Assembly (NCBI GenBank): GCA_006384855.1
Contig: VCJN01003428.1
Coordinates: 124,001-188,000, forward strand
Length of the DNA stretch: 64,000 nucleotides
Source: Tetraselmis striata
Lineage: Eukaryota; Chlorophyta; Chlorodendrophyceae; Chlorodendrales; Chlorodendraceae
Direction of reading: 5' to 3'
Below, piece by piece: positions 11,057 to 23,721 of this stretch; position 1 is the first letter of the stretch; each line of letters opens with the position of its first letter. The translations under genes and the position numbers were made by a program. The notes beneath the pieces were generated by a model, which saw only the letters and a list, made by a program, of their open reading frames with translations, had not been told where the DNA came from and searched no databases.

Positions 11057-12189
11057 GTCTGTGCTGCTGTGGACGAGGAACATTGGATGGATTATTTGAA
11101 GTTCGACGGGCAGCCGACCTTTGACGTGCTGGCCAAGACAGAGGGGTACAGCAAGCAACCTCCGGAGCGGCAGAGGATGTATTGGGCTGATGAGTACCTC
11201 TTCCGCGGCAGTGTGATCGGCCCAATCACCGGGAAGGTATTGCACTTGCTGTTAATAGTTTTAAATCAGAACACCGCAACCACATGAATATGATCCCTCA
11301 GGAGAGCCAGCCGCGAGCCCCTGTGTTGCATGTCTTGCCGTCCATGTAGGACGTGCAGGAGACCCAGGCCAATTTTAGTATCACAGACGCGTACCCGGAC
11401 CTGGAGATCACTCGCTTTGGGTTCTCGGTCGACCCAGAGAACCCGTACCGCTGCCTCTTCTTTGAGCGCTGGACCGGCATCAACTCGGGGGAGCTCAGAG
11501 TCGCAGGGCAGAGTCTGCCGCCCACGGGCAGAAAGATAAAGGTGCACTACTGTGAAGAAAGATCATCCAAGCGATGACGCCTGGTGGGAGCTACTGTAGT
11601 GTGCTGGGGAGGCAGTGACGAGCATGCTTTGAGTCCGGTCCCGAGCCAGAGGGATGCTGGAGGATGTGATGGGATGGATACATCGCCGTCGTGTCCGCCT
11701 TACAAGTGCTGCTGCCAATGCTGCTTTGTTAACGGCAGGTCCCCATGCATGTGAGCTCTGTCACGTGGAACCCAGCAGGCAAGGTTGTGTACTCCTCCGT
11801 GTCCCCTCCTTTGGATCGCTTCGAGGTGAGGCGATGCTTTGCTTTTGCCTGCTACACACGTGATGGCTCACACTGCACACCGCATGTCCTGCTTTAACCA
11901 GTAAATACCTGCGGCGGCGGCACCAAGATCCCCCTCCCCCATGATGCACCCTTGCCTCCTCTTGCGGTGGCTTTGACAGGGCAACACAAAAGGCCAGGGC
12001 GCGGTGTTTGGACTGCTGTCGTTTGCGGGGCTCCCAGCTGGTGGCGGCGTTGGGGATGTCGCGCTGATGATTCAGCAAAAGGCGAACATGGCACTGGGAG
12101 GGCCCATCGGGAAGAACTGGTCGTTTGAGCAGGACATTCCAAAATGGTGGAAGAGCAAGGCCAGGGGGGCAGACCCAAATGATATGTGA
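11057..12189 (+). CDS. SnoaL-like domain protein (5' end not found)
   Basis: Four exons in one phase: 11057-11236, 11350-11541, 11739-11825 and 11980-12189 (TGA). All introns are GT-AG, and together they give 222 residues. Characteristic segments are YLFRGSVIGPITGK, ITDAYPDLEITRFGFS, PYRCLFFERWTG, VTWNPAGKVVYSS and GNTKGQGAVFGLLSFAGLP. This is the pattern of the NTF2/SnoaL-like fold proteins found across plants and green algae, several of which are plastid-predicted. Their substrates are mostly unknown, so no reaction is claimed. The upstream exon(s) and any transit peptide were not identified. Exon 2 could alternatively start at 11359 after the CAG. The gene converges tail to tail with the GT29 gene on the other strand. 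Confidence 0.82.
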
Positions 12190-12258
12190 TCAGTGGACGG
12201 CTGCTGGCCCCATGGAGCTACATGTGACAGGCGTTGGTTGTTAGGTGGTGCTTGCTTT

Positions 12259-12263
12259 GTAAT
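12259..12263 (+). terminator. TGTAA polyadenylation-type signal
   Basis: TGTAA overlaps AATAAA here, 70 bases after the SnoaL-like stop codon. TGTAA is the common poly(A) signal of chlorophyte algae, and the same pentamer follows three other genes in the window. Confidence 0.55.
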
Positions 12264-12830
12264 AAATAGGTAAACAACCAGGGGGCAGTAGAGAACCCGT
12301 CTTATTTTTAATGACGCTGCCTTTCTACGGGTGCCGCAACACCTATCATAACCCTGAAACTGCACTTCCATGCAACATATCAGAACAGTCGCTTTAGTTT
12401 CGTCTAGAGTTGACCTCTGGCAGGTAGGGCAGGTTTTTCATTTGCATTGTTATTATTTCCGCGTCGGCACGCATAGACGATATGGATGCATGTAAGCGTG
12501 TGGACTGAGCAAGTGGACATGAAACCCGTACCCTATCTGCAGGTCTGCATCATGCTGAACCGAGGGCCTATTTGGTCATCCAGAACTCGAGCATTTCTTA
12601 TAATTGAGTAGAGAAAATCCAGCAACAAGTGCGGCTAGCTCAACAGGGGGCGGGGCCCCTAGGGCCCCCATGGATTTTGCCTCCGCTATCGTGACAGGGC
12701 ACCCTTCCTGTTCTGCTGGGACATGCATCATGCGGAGATTGCCATCCCAATATCGCGCTAGCCAAAACCCGGGTTCCGCAGATACCTGACCTGGCCAACA
12801 GATCTACGCACTGGCTATTAGAGGGGCACA

Positions 12831-15800
12831 TCAAGCGTCCTCGTCAGTGCCGTCACCATCGGCAGGCTGGTAGCCCTCGCTCTGAGCCTCCTTCTCCTCC
12901 TCCTCCTCCTCCTTCTCCTGGTCCTCTAGCTCCTCATCTGTGACATCCAGCCCCTCGTAGTCATCGTCTTCCTCGGCGTCGTCCAGGTGGATATGGTCAG
13001 GCAGCCATGGCCGCCCGTCCACGATCTTCACTTTCGTCCTGTGCTTTTTGGCCAGCTCGTTGACTTTCGAGTTTGACAGGCCGCAAATCTTCGGGGATTC
13101 CTGAACATTGGCCCATCCCCCCGTCAGCCCGCGGGATCGGTGAGAGCAGTGGCGGCAGGCGGTCAGAAGCGGTTCGCAGCAAATCATCCACACCTCATGG
13201 CACATGTCGATGACGCCCTGGTTGACCAGGTTCCTGATCACACTGCCCTCTCCAGGGAAGTTGTGCACGGAGCTGCTCTTGGAGCGCCACGTCCTGGCTT
13301 TCAGCCCCTGCAGCCACAGAGGTGTTTGCTCAGAACGGGGGCCAGCGCCCTGACTGTGCCCTTCGGCCACAGTCACGCCCCGGACGCATAGGCTGACGGC
13401 AGGGCGGAAGCTTGCTGCGGCAGACAGCGGGACAATGCGCACTCACGCTGTAGTAGTGATACCCAGCGGCCGATGTCCCGTTGCGCGGCTGCCCGAAGCC
13501 ATACACCACCACTTCCTTGCACAGCTTCACCATGGTGGTAACCGCCAGCAGGCCGGTCGTGCCGCGATTCTGGTTGTTCTTGCCAGTGTCCCTCCCGATG
13601 CAAAACTAGAAGCAGGGCGCAAATTGCGAAGCATCAGAGGCGTACTTTTTTCAGTGCGCTGCCAGGCGGAAAGGAGCCAGGGCGGGGTCGGGGGAGCGAG
13701 GACATGAAAGAGGGAGCATACTGCGCTCATGTATTGGAGTGCGCAGACAACAGTGGCAGCCGACACCTTTTGCCGACGGGTCCAATTGACAAGCAGCTCT
13801 TCACTGGCGCGCCGAAGCTTCCCAGAGGACACGAGGATCTTGACATCGGGGCGCACAGGCTTGATGGCGCGGGCAAACTGCACAGCGTCTGAGGCCCGGC
13901 TCTTGGCCTCTGTTATCAAAATCATCGTCACGTTGGGCTCCAACGGGTAGCTGATCCCCCCTTGCTGGAGGGTCTGCGGTACGGGCGCGTCCATGGGATC
14001 AGGTCAATACCCACGGCTGGGCGGAATGCTAGGACAGGAGCAATGAGGTGGGCAAGATGAAGCGACGGGCCGCACCCTTCCAATGCGCCCTTTCTCGAGA
14101 GCCTCTGCTAGGGAGATTGTTTGTGGGTTTGAAAGGAAGGCGGTGATGCTCAGTCACCAACACATGCATCAGCGGAGATCATAACGTGATAGGTTGAGGT
14201 CAGCAGGATTAACATGGGTGCTTAGTGCCTCCGTACCGGTCAGCTCCTGAAGCAGACGGCGGCCGGATGGAGTAGACCTGTTGCGGCGTTGGTAGCTCAC
14301 CATGGCCCGGCGGTAAGTCTTCGTGATGGATCGGTTAATCAGCCGAAACGTAGTCTTTGTACCGACATACTTTGCGTAACCCTGCCGCAGACCGGCGACA
14401 GAAAAGAGTCAGCCAGAAGTGATGATAATCCTAGCATGGGTTCTCATGCAGAGCGGCGGACATTGGGTTCTGAGCAGGCTCCGCTTGCGCAGAGGCGATG
14501 GTGATACGAGGCGTACCTTGATGGGTGCCTGATTCGTCCGCATCACGATATCAAATGTGTTGATGTTTGCTCCATACCTCGAGAGCCTGAGATGCCCACT
14601 GCAAAAACACCAAACGAGCTCATGTAGAGGCTAGGCCTGGGACATCGGGCGAGCATGGTCTCCCAGGGAAGGGGGAAGGCAGGGTTGTGGGCTGTTACCT
14701 GTTTCCCACAACAGCACATCTGTCAAACTTGTACTTGTCCTGGATGGCGCCGGGGTTTGGGGGCAGCAGCGTCCTTGCGTCGTTCTGCAGCATTCAACGA
14801 TCACAGAGTCAACAAATATGGTGATTGCACATGAGTTTGCAATGCAGGCAGGCGGAAAACCTCACCTGGCTGAACCTCTCCTTTGTGCTCAGGGAGGACG
14901 ACATGCTACGTGTGACAAACGTGTCCCGCGCGACCCTAACCTTGAAGGCGCGTACCAGGTCCTTTATGTTCCTGTGATCAGAGGGGAAGGGGTGGGAGAC
15001 GGGGTGGGGGGGGTGGGGGGGGGTTATAGAGTAGAAAAGCTCCAAAGCACGGGGGGCGGGGTGGGGGGGGAGCCGGCTGTCTCGCGCTCGAACAGGAAGC
15101 AAAGAAGGGCAGTGGCACCTGTTGCACTTCTGGGGGTCAATGAGGCTAGTGGACGGGGATGATCGGCGCCGGCTCCTTCGCCTCCTGGAGGTGGAGTTGC
15201 TCGGCTGATCCTGCTCCAGCGAAACCTCACCCTCCGCGCCGTCTGGGCCCGATGGCTGCGGGCTGGCGGCAGACGCGTGGACGCTGATGTAGGCGTGCGT
15301 CCCAAAGAGTGGCTTCTCGTTTGCCTGCTCAGCTCGCTGTGCATGCCTGGCCTCCACCTGGGCCTTGATGTCATCCAGCGTCAACCCATTCCCAGCGCCG
15401 GCCATCGACATGCTGCCTGCAGCTTCCCAGATGCTGGCCTGCGTGCCAGCTACTGCGGAATGGCGGCGCGGCTGGCGCCTAGACAGGCCCCGAGGCGATG
15501 CCGCCCGGACCGGATGGGGTGCACCCACTTGCCTGGGAGCGCGCTGATGGGGGTCGCGAGGCAGCCGCTGGGAGGCGGGCTGGTCGACGCCTGCCTGGTC
15601 TGTACCCATCTCATACAGCACGACCGGTTTGCTACCTGCCGCTGCAGCTGGCCTTGCCACTCCAACAGGGGGGCTCCCGGCCTCGTATATGTCGGCTGTC
15701 TTGCGATCGCCAACATTTGAAGCGCTGGGGTCGTGAGCGCCGGCTGCAAAGTCTGAAAGTGCCGGGACCGACGCAAGGCTGAGCACAGGTGTGTTTGCCT

Positions 15801-16147
15801 GCACCTTCGACTGCAACGATCTATTGGAATTCCAGAGGACGGTGCAGCCGCCGGCTACAATCACAGCCCACAGAAAGGCAAATTTGAATCTCCTGCCTGT
15901 TTGCACCTGGAAGGCGAGGTGGGTGGTAAAGAGGAGCGGAAGGGGGGGGGGGGGGGGGGGGGGGGGGGGGTGGACGAGCGACATCGTGTTAGAAACCTGG
16001 TAGAAACCAAGGCCGCGCACAATGAAAAGCCAGTTGGGGGCTGTGGCATGCCTCGGCGAGCCGATCGGGCTTGAAAAGCTCCACCGGGTGCTGAGGCCCC
16101 TGTGCAGGGCCTTTCGCCGTCGGCACATCTGGGGTTCCTGAAGACAT
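12831..16147 (-). CDS. Sialyltransferase-like glycosyltransferase, family GT29
   Basis: Ten exons join without a phase conflict into 677 residues: 16147-15997, 15896-15119, 14971-14866, 14784-14699, 14598-14517, 14381-14301, 13973-13767, 13605-13447, 13307-13194 and 13100-12831. The layout is a type II Golgi membrane protein: a 50-residue cytosolic lead, one anchor (FAFLWAVIVAGGCTVLW), a long low-complexity stem, then the catalytic domain. Sialylmotif L is split over three exons (CAVVGNSGHLRLSRYGANIN, then FDIVMRTNQAPIK, then KYVGTKTTFRLINRS). Motif S is GTTGLLAVTTMVKLCKEVVVYGFG and ends in AGYHYY; HNFPGEGSVIRNLVNQGVID fits the very small motif region. An unusual acidic tail (EEDDDYEGLDVTDEELEDQE and poly-E) ends the protein. 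The donor and acceptor sugars are unknown, because algal and plant GT29 proteins are not proven sialyltransferases. Confidence 0.88.
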
Positions 16148-17256
16148 GGATCGTCTGGGTGTGGAATTCGGCACCACACGGCCGCTCAGTGCTGGCTTGA
16201 GCTATCTTGTAGCCTCCACATTGCCTATGCTTGCCCCTATATGCTCAGTCTCCGCGCCTCTGCTCAATCCATTCCTTCGCCCCCGTTCTGACAGCGAGAT
16301 TTTCTCTAATCCAACGTTGGCATCATACTCACCCCCCTGACGCCTTTGGGTATAGCTAGCACCTAACACAACGCGCCGTGACTGTGTCGAGCGGGGGCCT
16401 GCAGACGTACCAGTGACGTTCTGGCGTCTCCCCGCTCCGCTCCCCGCCGCGGCACGTCCCCGGACACGAGTTGGTTCCTGATCTCGCGGCCTGCTGAGCG
16501 GCGCTGGCGCGATGGTGTCTAGAAAATTCCCGCCGTGCGTGGCGATACGGGGGTGCCGATTCCGGTCAGGGAAGGCGGAGCCGGTCAAAGCGGCCCACCC
16601 GGGCCGGTATTCGTTGTCACGACGCGCCGCTCTCGCTGTGCGTGCCCCCGGAATCCTGGCAGTGGTTGTTTGCCGGCGAAGAGCGGCCTATCCAGCACAC
16701 TCCCCGATATTAACACGAGGGAGCGATCGGATATCACTAACTGTGGGTGGTAGCCACAGCTTGGCTGGCTGGCGTTGTCGTTCTCTGTGCTCGTACCGGT
16801 AGAGTGGAAAAGGCTGTGCTGGTTGGTTGGGTGGGAGGGGGCGGCGCCCGCCGACGCGTGACCGAGCGACAGCAGAACCGCCCGCCGCCCGGCGGGTTTT
16901 AAGGTTTTAATGAGTGAACTAGTACAGTAGGGGATTTCCTGTCCGCCGGGACGACCGCCATTTTTACGCGCGTACTAAAAAATTGTCTTATTCGCGCGCA
17001 CGTTAAGTACCTTTCAGTGAAACCTCGTACCATCATGAACGACGCCAATATGTGTTATTAGAAGAACAAATTAAGGTTTTGATGAAGCATTGATACGGTT
17101 ACTTTGCACCGGCGGGGGCAATGTATCCCAGGGATTATCGGAAAATTTCAGGGATAATCGTCACTGGTACCTGAAATTTGAATTGTTCTGAATTTTCTGC
17201 CATTATCGCACAACCCAAGTTCAAAGAGCAGTAGCCCACGCGTACCAACACTACGA

Positions 17257-17589
17257 TTAGCGAACCCGTTGAAAACACAGTAGCCCCCTCAATAACTGAG
17301 GTATTCGCATTAGAAAAAAGGTACCAGGTAGCGCCACACGGCTTGCCGGCACAACCCAGAAGGATGATCGCAGTGGGGTTGGGGGTAAGGGGGAGGGGGT
17401 GTACTCTCGGAATGCGGCAATGACGGTCTCCTTGGCGTGGCAGTAGTTTTCGTCTGTGTAGCCGGCACGGTACTTGAAGGTAGCGCAGCAGATCCGCTCG
17501 ATGTACGGGGGCGCGGAAATGGGAAAGCTTGGCGTCTTCTTCATAGGGTAAGGGATCCCCGTTTGATCTGAGCGTCGCGTGGCCAACAT
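17257..17589 (-). CDS. Unrecognised ORF, possible exon
   Basis: I do not recognise the product. The middle part (PSFPISAPPYIERICCATFK, YRAGYTDENYCHAKETVIAA) has balanced composition and three cysteines and looks more like true coding sequence than its GC-rich surroundings. No splice partners or domain could be found. It may be a decayed fragment of a transposon or host gene. Confidence 0.2.
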   Translation of the reverse strand: MLATRRSDQTGIPYPMKKTPSFPISAPPYIERICCATFKYRAGYTDENYCHAKETVIAAFREYTPSPLPPTPLRSSFWVVPASRVALPGTFFLMRIPQLLRGLLCFQRVR

Positions 17590-18284
17590 TCGTCGGAGAC
17601 AGCCGACAGCACCGCATGGCAGGGCAAAGCCGGGAAGCAGAGATTAATTAGGGTGGGTGAAATCCTTAGTAAAAATACTTTTGTCCGGCCTACACTTCCG
17701 CGCCACCGACCGGCCCACGTTCCGCTAACGCCCAGCATCACGAGCGCGGATCACGGACAATAACGGCTGTGAATATGTCCCCAATCCGTATGTTTCCTTC
17801 CTACTGCACGAGGGAGGCGGTTCCCGCGCTGATCTTACCCGACACAAATGTGCCCCCCACTAATTCGACGATGCTAAAAATCGGCATCCCGGCATCCCGG
17901 GGGGTTCTCGCGATGTAATTCACCGGTGTAAAACTACTGTAATGAGAAGCTTATGTCACATATGGTGCTGATGCGATATTAATGCCAAGTTGGAGGCCGG
18001 ATTTATGTCATTACTGCATATGTTGTTCTGTTATGCGCCGCCGGTAGCATAAATCCGGCACTTAAGACCAACCCTGATATTAGGCCGCATCCTGGTTTGA
18101 GTAAAACCAATATTATCTGAATCGTGCATGATAAATGAGTCCAGCCCTCAAACATGTATAAGTACCGCGGGACGACTCCAATATCAATATCTTCCGAGTA
18201 TACCGGTAGTACCCGCGTTACTCGTACATGCAGCTACCACTAGAGCGCTACCAGTTGTCTTTCACCCCCGGGACAGGACTGGCA

Positions 18285-18455
18285 ACAGCGAAACTTTGCT
18301 TGCAGCGTATCTACGACGGCCGTTTACATGCAGCGATAGAGTTACGGAAAGCCATGGGTAGGCGACGCTCCGTTATAGTCATCAAGCAAATTGCCGAAGC
18401 ATTCTGCAAGACGACCAGTTGGAGGCCAGTGACGGAATTTCCAATAACATTGTTG
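18285..18455. repeat. Dispersed repeat, copy 1
   Basis: A stretch including GACGGCCGTTT, CATCAAGCAAATTGCCG and GGCCAGTGACGGAATTTCCAA recurs with scattered differences at 25335-25505 in the same orientation. The remains of a LINE lie 300 bases to its right, so it may belong to an old interspersed element. Confidence 0.6.
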
Positions 18456-18742
18456 GATCACCGATTAAAAACACTGCCATCAAAATACCCGGCACTGACC
18501 ACGAAAGGTCCGCCTTACCCTTTTGGGCGTCGGCCCGCCCTTCGAGTACTGCGAGTTATTGAGGCAAGCCCCATGCATCCCGCCAAGCAAAGCATTTCGG
18601 GAGTGCGATAAATATGTGCAACAAAAAAGGCAACATGAGGGCCCGACGCGCCACAATTGGGAAAAGTTCCCATTCCTAGTAAAATCCCGGGCGCCGTAAA
18701 GGGAGCAGAGGGGGACCCGCCCGCCCAAAACAAAGGCAATTT

Positions 18743-19078
18743 TTAATTTTCAGGTGTTGACGCAATAATTTGACTACTAATAAAATCCATTAAATCCGGA
18801 CTTAACAACTCCAAACTATGACGGTGATACCCCCACCGCGGGCACTCCCGCAACATATGTTCGATAGTCTCAAATTCACTTCCGCCACATGCATGGCAGT
18901 GTTCATCAAGGAACCGCTCAGGGATGGCATGGACCGGGGCCAACCGGCGGGCAGTGGGAATTACTCGGGCAAGTAATTGTATCATAATGTGCAGCCCGGC
19001 CACAAACCCCGTGGGGACACCCGCACCGTACTGCGGCAACGGGTTTGACGCATAAGGCGCATGGACATATATATACAC
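18743..19078 (-). pseudogene. LINE ORF2 C-terminal remnant
   Basis: The 111-residue ORF has IPERFLDEHCHACGGSE followed by ETIEHMLRECPRWG. This is the Cys-Cys-His-Cys knuckle with an ET..H.L.ECP signature typical of the end of LINE ORF2 proteins. No RT lies upstream on this strand, so it is a 5'-truncated remnant. Confidence 0.5.
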
Positions 19079-19909
19079 TAGGTTTTAGTACGGGCTGATG
19101 CTCATGACATCGTAACGCGCCCACATCGATATGCCTTTACTAGTTTAGCGGCATCGCGCTCGGCTAGTGTCCTCAAGCACTCAAGTGGAAGGTGCGCCCC
19201 CTCAGCTAGCCCTACGTTCGCCCTAGCTAGTCGATCTAACCACCGCACAGTCCCGACTACATCCACGTGTTAGGACGCGCCCGACTTGATTTACTAAATA
19301 ATCGGTTATTATCTTTAATACGTACTCAAGGCGCTACCAGTATGTGCGTAAATGATAGTCGCTAATCTAATTTAATTCGCTGTGTTATAATAAATAAAAC
19401 ATATAAAAAGTCATCCGAGGTCAACGCGATTGAAGAAAGGATTACAGGGATATGGTATCGGTCGTGCGTCATAATGCTGTTACGATAGAATGATTTATTG
19501 ACATCGAGCTGCTCGTCGGCAGGTCGCGCTTTTTCAGGTCGCTAGAATCACGAGAGTACAGTCGCTAGTTGTGCTAGAGAATCAGCATGACGCACCATCA
19601 TGTATTAGATCGTGATGAGTTCGTAGTAGTACGAGACGAGATAACCCATACATTCGTGCTGATGATGATGACGGTCTGCTGGTCTACGCGCTGATGACGG
19701 TCTGCTGGTCGTGTCTTTGTGGCGGACCCCAAGGCAGCGGAATATCGTTCTCCTTCCAGCCACGCACGGGCTGGCGGAGGCCACCCACTCTAATCCTTAC
19801 TTGACAACATCAAGCGAGCCGAGCATACGAGTAGTCGGTACTAGGCTTCAGGGCAACTGGGGGAAAGAAGCACGGTCGGGATATTCCGCGAGGGCCGAGA
19901 AAGAGCGCG

Positions 19910-22900
19910 ATGGGCTGCCGCTCAGCTGCCGCGGCGGGCATGCTGCTGCTGGCGCTGGCGATGGCCCGGACGGGACACGCCACTATTGACAGCACCGACA
20001 TCGACGTGCGTGCGTTAGACCGTGTCAGTCGAAGAAGCGGCACCCTACTTCAACCTGCGCGAGCTCCCAACTAGCAGCCACGACCCGACAGCTCGCGCCG
20101 CGACCGCACTGACCTTGCGCTTATGCTGGCTGCCCCGCCCGCCGACAGTGGGGTGTCAAGCTCATCAAGCCGCGGGACTTTCGCACGACCACCAACGCGT
20201 TCAGCTCGCCGTTTGGTAAGCGCCACCAGGCGAGCCACGCGGCTCTCACGGAGGTTTCATCGGTCAGCGGCTGATTGGGCCCTGTTTGCGCAGGCGAGAA
20301 GTGCAAGACGTCGGCTGGCTGCGGACGCATCTGCACGCAGAGCTGCCTCACGGCGGAACTGGATGCCTCTTGCGTGAAGGCGTGCGGCAGCCGGTGCTCG
20401 GCTGTGGAGTGCGACCACTCGCTGCCGCTTCCTGACGGCAGGTGCAAAGTAATCCTCACTGATAAAGGATTTCGACAGCGGTGTACACCGTGCGCTGCGG
20501 ACAGCACCGCTGACCGGCTCTGATTTGACTGCCAATTACCCCCCTCCCCCACCTCCCCCCCCCCCCTGGTTTCGCTTGCGCAGCAAGAATTGCGTCCATC
20601 ACTGCCACGGCAGCTGCGTGGCGGAGTGCCGCCAATCCAAGCTGGTAGCGATGGACCGCAAGTACAAGTCGTGCCTCGATGACAAGGAGAGGTACTGCGT
20701 CAAGAAGTGTCGCAAGAAGCAGGCCTCGGTGGGACCCCCCCCCCGGGGGGATAACACTGACATAATCCACTTGTCTGACTTGCGCGGGAGCTTAAACGCA
20801 GGCGTCCACCGTCTCGGCTGCTAAGTAATACGGTCGTCTATCCTGCAGGAGAAGGACTGCGCCGCGCTGTGCTCCTCCCCGACTGCCGCGCAGTCGTTTG
20901 AGGCTTACTGCATTCGGCAACAGACGCAGAACTGCATGAATAGCTGCGGGCAGCACATCTGCATCGACGGCACCTGCCAGTGCCCTATCATGAGCGAGGG
21001 TGACCGGCAGGTGGGTATCCCAGACCGGCACCGTCGCCTTCCAGTGGCGATCAGACACCGGCCATGGACCACGATGACCGTCACCCCCCCCCCCCCCCTT
21101 TTGCCCAACCACATGCGAACTGATGGTGTTGCTCACCACAGTGCACCAGGCACGCGGAGCTGGCGCGCAACGCCGCGCCTAAAGGCGAGAAGTTCTGCTA
21201 CCAGAGCTTCTTCAGTGAGAAGTTCCTCCAGGCAGGCCCACCTGCTCCTGCTGTGCGCGGAAATGCATGCCGCCTATATACCGCGGGAGAGCTGACGCTA
21301 CCCACAGCTGCGAGTGACCCCTTACTCTTCTCCATGCTGCCTCCAAATACAGCAATCTGATGGCACCTGGAGCCGGCCGCCAGCCATCAGTGGCTCCCTG
21401 ACTGCAAGCGCCACGAGGTGCGCCCTCTGCTTCCCCGTGTCCTCGCTAAGTGCTCCGAGTATCATCAACGGCATAGGAGAGGATAGATGGGGGCTGAGAC
21501 TCTCCGCACTTCCGTTCAATGGATCGGCACAGGATATCAACCGACACTCTGGCCCTCGCCATCAATTTCGCCGCCGCCGCGGGCACCTACACCCACCCCG
21601 CGCCAGACATCCGCGACCTTGCTGAGTGGCGCACATGCGCCGTGGTCGGCAGCAGCCACGACCTGCTTGGCGGAGGCTGGGGCAAGGAGATTGACACCCA
21701 CACTGCAGTTATCCGCTTCAACGACGCGCCCACAAGGTGCGGCGCCGGCTGCACGCCCCAAGGCCCATCCATGGATTCCATGAACCCTGCTGCCGGCGAG
21801 CAAGGCGCGTCTGAGCTTGCATGCATGCCGTGTAGGGGCTACGAGACCGACGTCGGGTCCAAGACCACGCTGCGGGTGCAGAACAACAAGTACTGCGGCT
21901 ACTGTGAGTCGGCCTCCGAGCTGCTTTTCCCGTACACGCAGGTGTCGCTGAAGGACAAGTGCTACCCGCGTGACGGGCTGGCCTCCTGCAAGGTCAGTGC
22001 ACGCGCTCTGACTGTTTTCATTGGTAGCTGTGCGTCTGAGGGGCAGGCTGTACTGTATGTCCGAGTTGATATATTTGATTGCTGTGGGAGTTCATTGACT
22101 TATAGACTATTGCATAATTGTGTGAAACCCTTACATCAGTTCTGCAGGCACCGGCACGCTCCGCAAAAATGCAGTCGCCACTGCAACTGTCAGATTATGC
22201 TTGTGTGTGACGTAACGCAATTTCATTGTCAACGGTTGGGGCTTCTGCAAATCAAGCAGAGCTAAGCAGGGGGATTTCGAGAAAGATGTATGTATCAGCA
22301 GACTAATATGTATCCAGGCAGGTGGAGGATGGTGGTGTTGGCAGAACACAACCCTGCATACTCTTCATGCAGGTACAGAGCGCTGGTCGGGCTCATGCAG
22401 ACGAAACCAATTGGCCCTAGTGGAGCCATGGAGCTGCGGATTCGTATATGTTGCGGATACCGTCAACCAAGGAGCTCAGCGGAGGGGGGGGGGGGGGTAG
22501 CGAAGATGGGCTGCTGAAAGCGTTGCACGAGTGTGGTGATGTGTATGTGCGGCCCTGTGCCTTATTGTCGACTGTGAAGGTGGTGCGCAGCAGTCGCGTG
22601 GTAAGCAACTTTGTGGAGCGCTTCTATGAGGACCACCCCAATTTTGCGACACTGCAGGAGCTGTTGGAGCAGGGAACGGTGCGCGCCAAGGCCTAGGTAC
22701 TCAGCACTGATGGGCATCTGAGCAGGGTGGCTGACTTCCTCTAACATGTTGTATGTTACTGAATTGTATTAGCGTTTGTGTGTGTGTCGTACTGTTTGCC
22801 AGCATACCGGTATTTCTATGGTACTATTTTATTTTTGCGTGCAGTGACATACTAACGGGTCGCGTATAAATAAACTATTATCTACATGATGCATTCTTCG

Positions 22901-23466
22901 AAAGTCACGAGAGAAGAATGAAGAATGCGTTTGGATGCCTCGTCTGGATGATGCTGTGTGGGTGATGCCATGACAGGCCCTGAGCGGCCGGCAGCTTCTG
23001 GAGCAGGAGGAGGGGGAGGAAGATCAGGACTACGACGAAGAGCCGTCCGGGAGCCGACGCATCAAGAAGACATCAGCGGGGCTGCTCGGCACTATCATGG
23101 CGATGCACCTCTGTGGCAAGGTCGACCTGTATGGCTTTGCTCAGTCGGACCAGCACTACTACCCCAAGGTCCCCTCCCCGCTCTACTGATTCTACCCCAC
23201 CCTGGCCTGCCCTGCTCTTCCCCAGTAAGGTCGCACCAGTTGATGATTAGTTTGTGGTAGCCCTGAGCCCACTGGCGTTGCTGGCGTGTGTTTTGCAGGT
23301 GCTGCGCACCGATCGCGATTGGTCGACCTTCCACTTGTGGGATCTCGAGAACAAATGCATCGCGTCATATGCAAACGTGGTGCCAGGCGTGACCAACCGC
23401 ATGCACAGGGACAGCACCGCCAACGCGCTTGATGCTGTTATGCGAGAAAGCCTCAACATGGTGTAG
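19910..23466 (+). CDS. GT29 sialyltransferase-like protein with Cys-rich stem
   Basis: The ATG at 19910 opens a signal peptide or anchor (GMLLLALAMARTGHA). Exons: 19910-20005, 20149-20215, 20294-20441, 20584-20728, 20849-21010, 21142 to about 21238, about 21391-21458, 21533-21736, 21836-21992, an unresolved part, an exon ending 22678, 22995-23168 and 23299-23466. Exons 3-6 encode a Cys-rich stem (CKTSAGCGRICTQSC, CVHHCHGSCVAEC, CAALCSSP, CGQHICIDGTCQCP). The catalytic part has motif L (CAVVGSSHDLLGGGWGKEID, HTAVIRFNDAPT), then GYETDVGSKTTLRVQN, motif S (GLLGTIMAMHLCGKVDLYGF ... QHYYPK) and a final FHLWDLENKCIASY. Exon 6 may use a GC donor at 21239. The stretch 21993-22560 could not be joined in phase. 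This is a predicted secretory-pathway glycosyltransferase of unknown substrate. Confidence 0.83.
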
Positions 23467-23515
23467 CAGGCGCATCGAGGATTGGGAGGTGGGGGGGACT
23501 CTCATATTTTCAGCA

Positions 23516-23520
23516 TGTAA
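23516..23520 (+). terminator. TGTAA polyadenylation-type signal
   Basis: TGTAA lies 50 bases beyond the stop codon of the second GT29 gene, the usual position of the chlorophyte poly(A) signal. Confidence 0.5.
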
Positions 23521-23721
23521 TTCTTCCAATCTTTCCTCTGGTAGCTGGGCCGCCGGTTGCATCATATGGCCTGACACATTTCTTTTAAGGACCATCCAGT
23601 GCGTCGGCAGGCCCAACGTCTGGCATACGTGTGAGGAGTTGACCCAAAATGAAACACCATATGCGATCTGAGATGAGCACAGCCCAGGCTGTGACCACTG
23701 TCTTTTCCTACCGACAGCAAA

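Larger units (their letters stand above)
16148..19909. other. Spacer between the divergent GT29 genes
   Basis: It should contain the promoters of both GT29 genes (minus gene start at 16147, plus gene start at 19910), but no TATA box or other element could be placed with confidence. It also holds a minus-strand ORF of unknown nature (17257-17589), one copy of a dispersed repeat (18285-18455) and the end of a decayed LINE (18743-19078). From 19260 to 19480 it is clearly AT-rich and shows no coding signal. Confidence 0.45.

Noticed and set aside
11654-11863. Plus-strand frame and antisense frames over the SnoaL-like introns
   Set aside because: They cut across phased exons with clean GT-AG borders and have no motifs.
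14130-14301. Extra exon of the GT29 minus gene reading through the donor at 14300 to about 14165
   Set aside because: The frame is open for 44 residues but ends in a stop, and the neighbouring exons join in phase without it.
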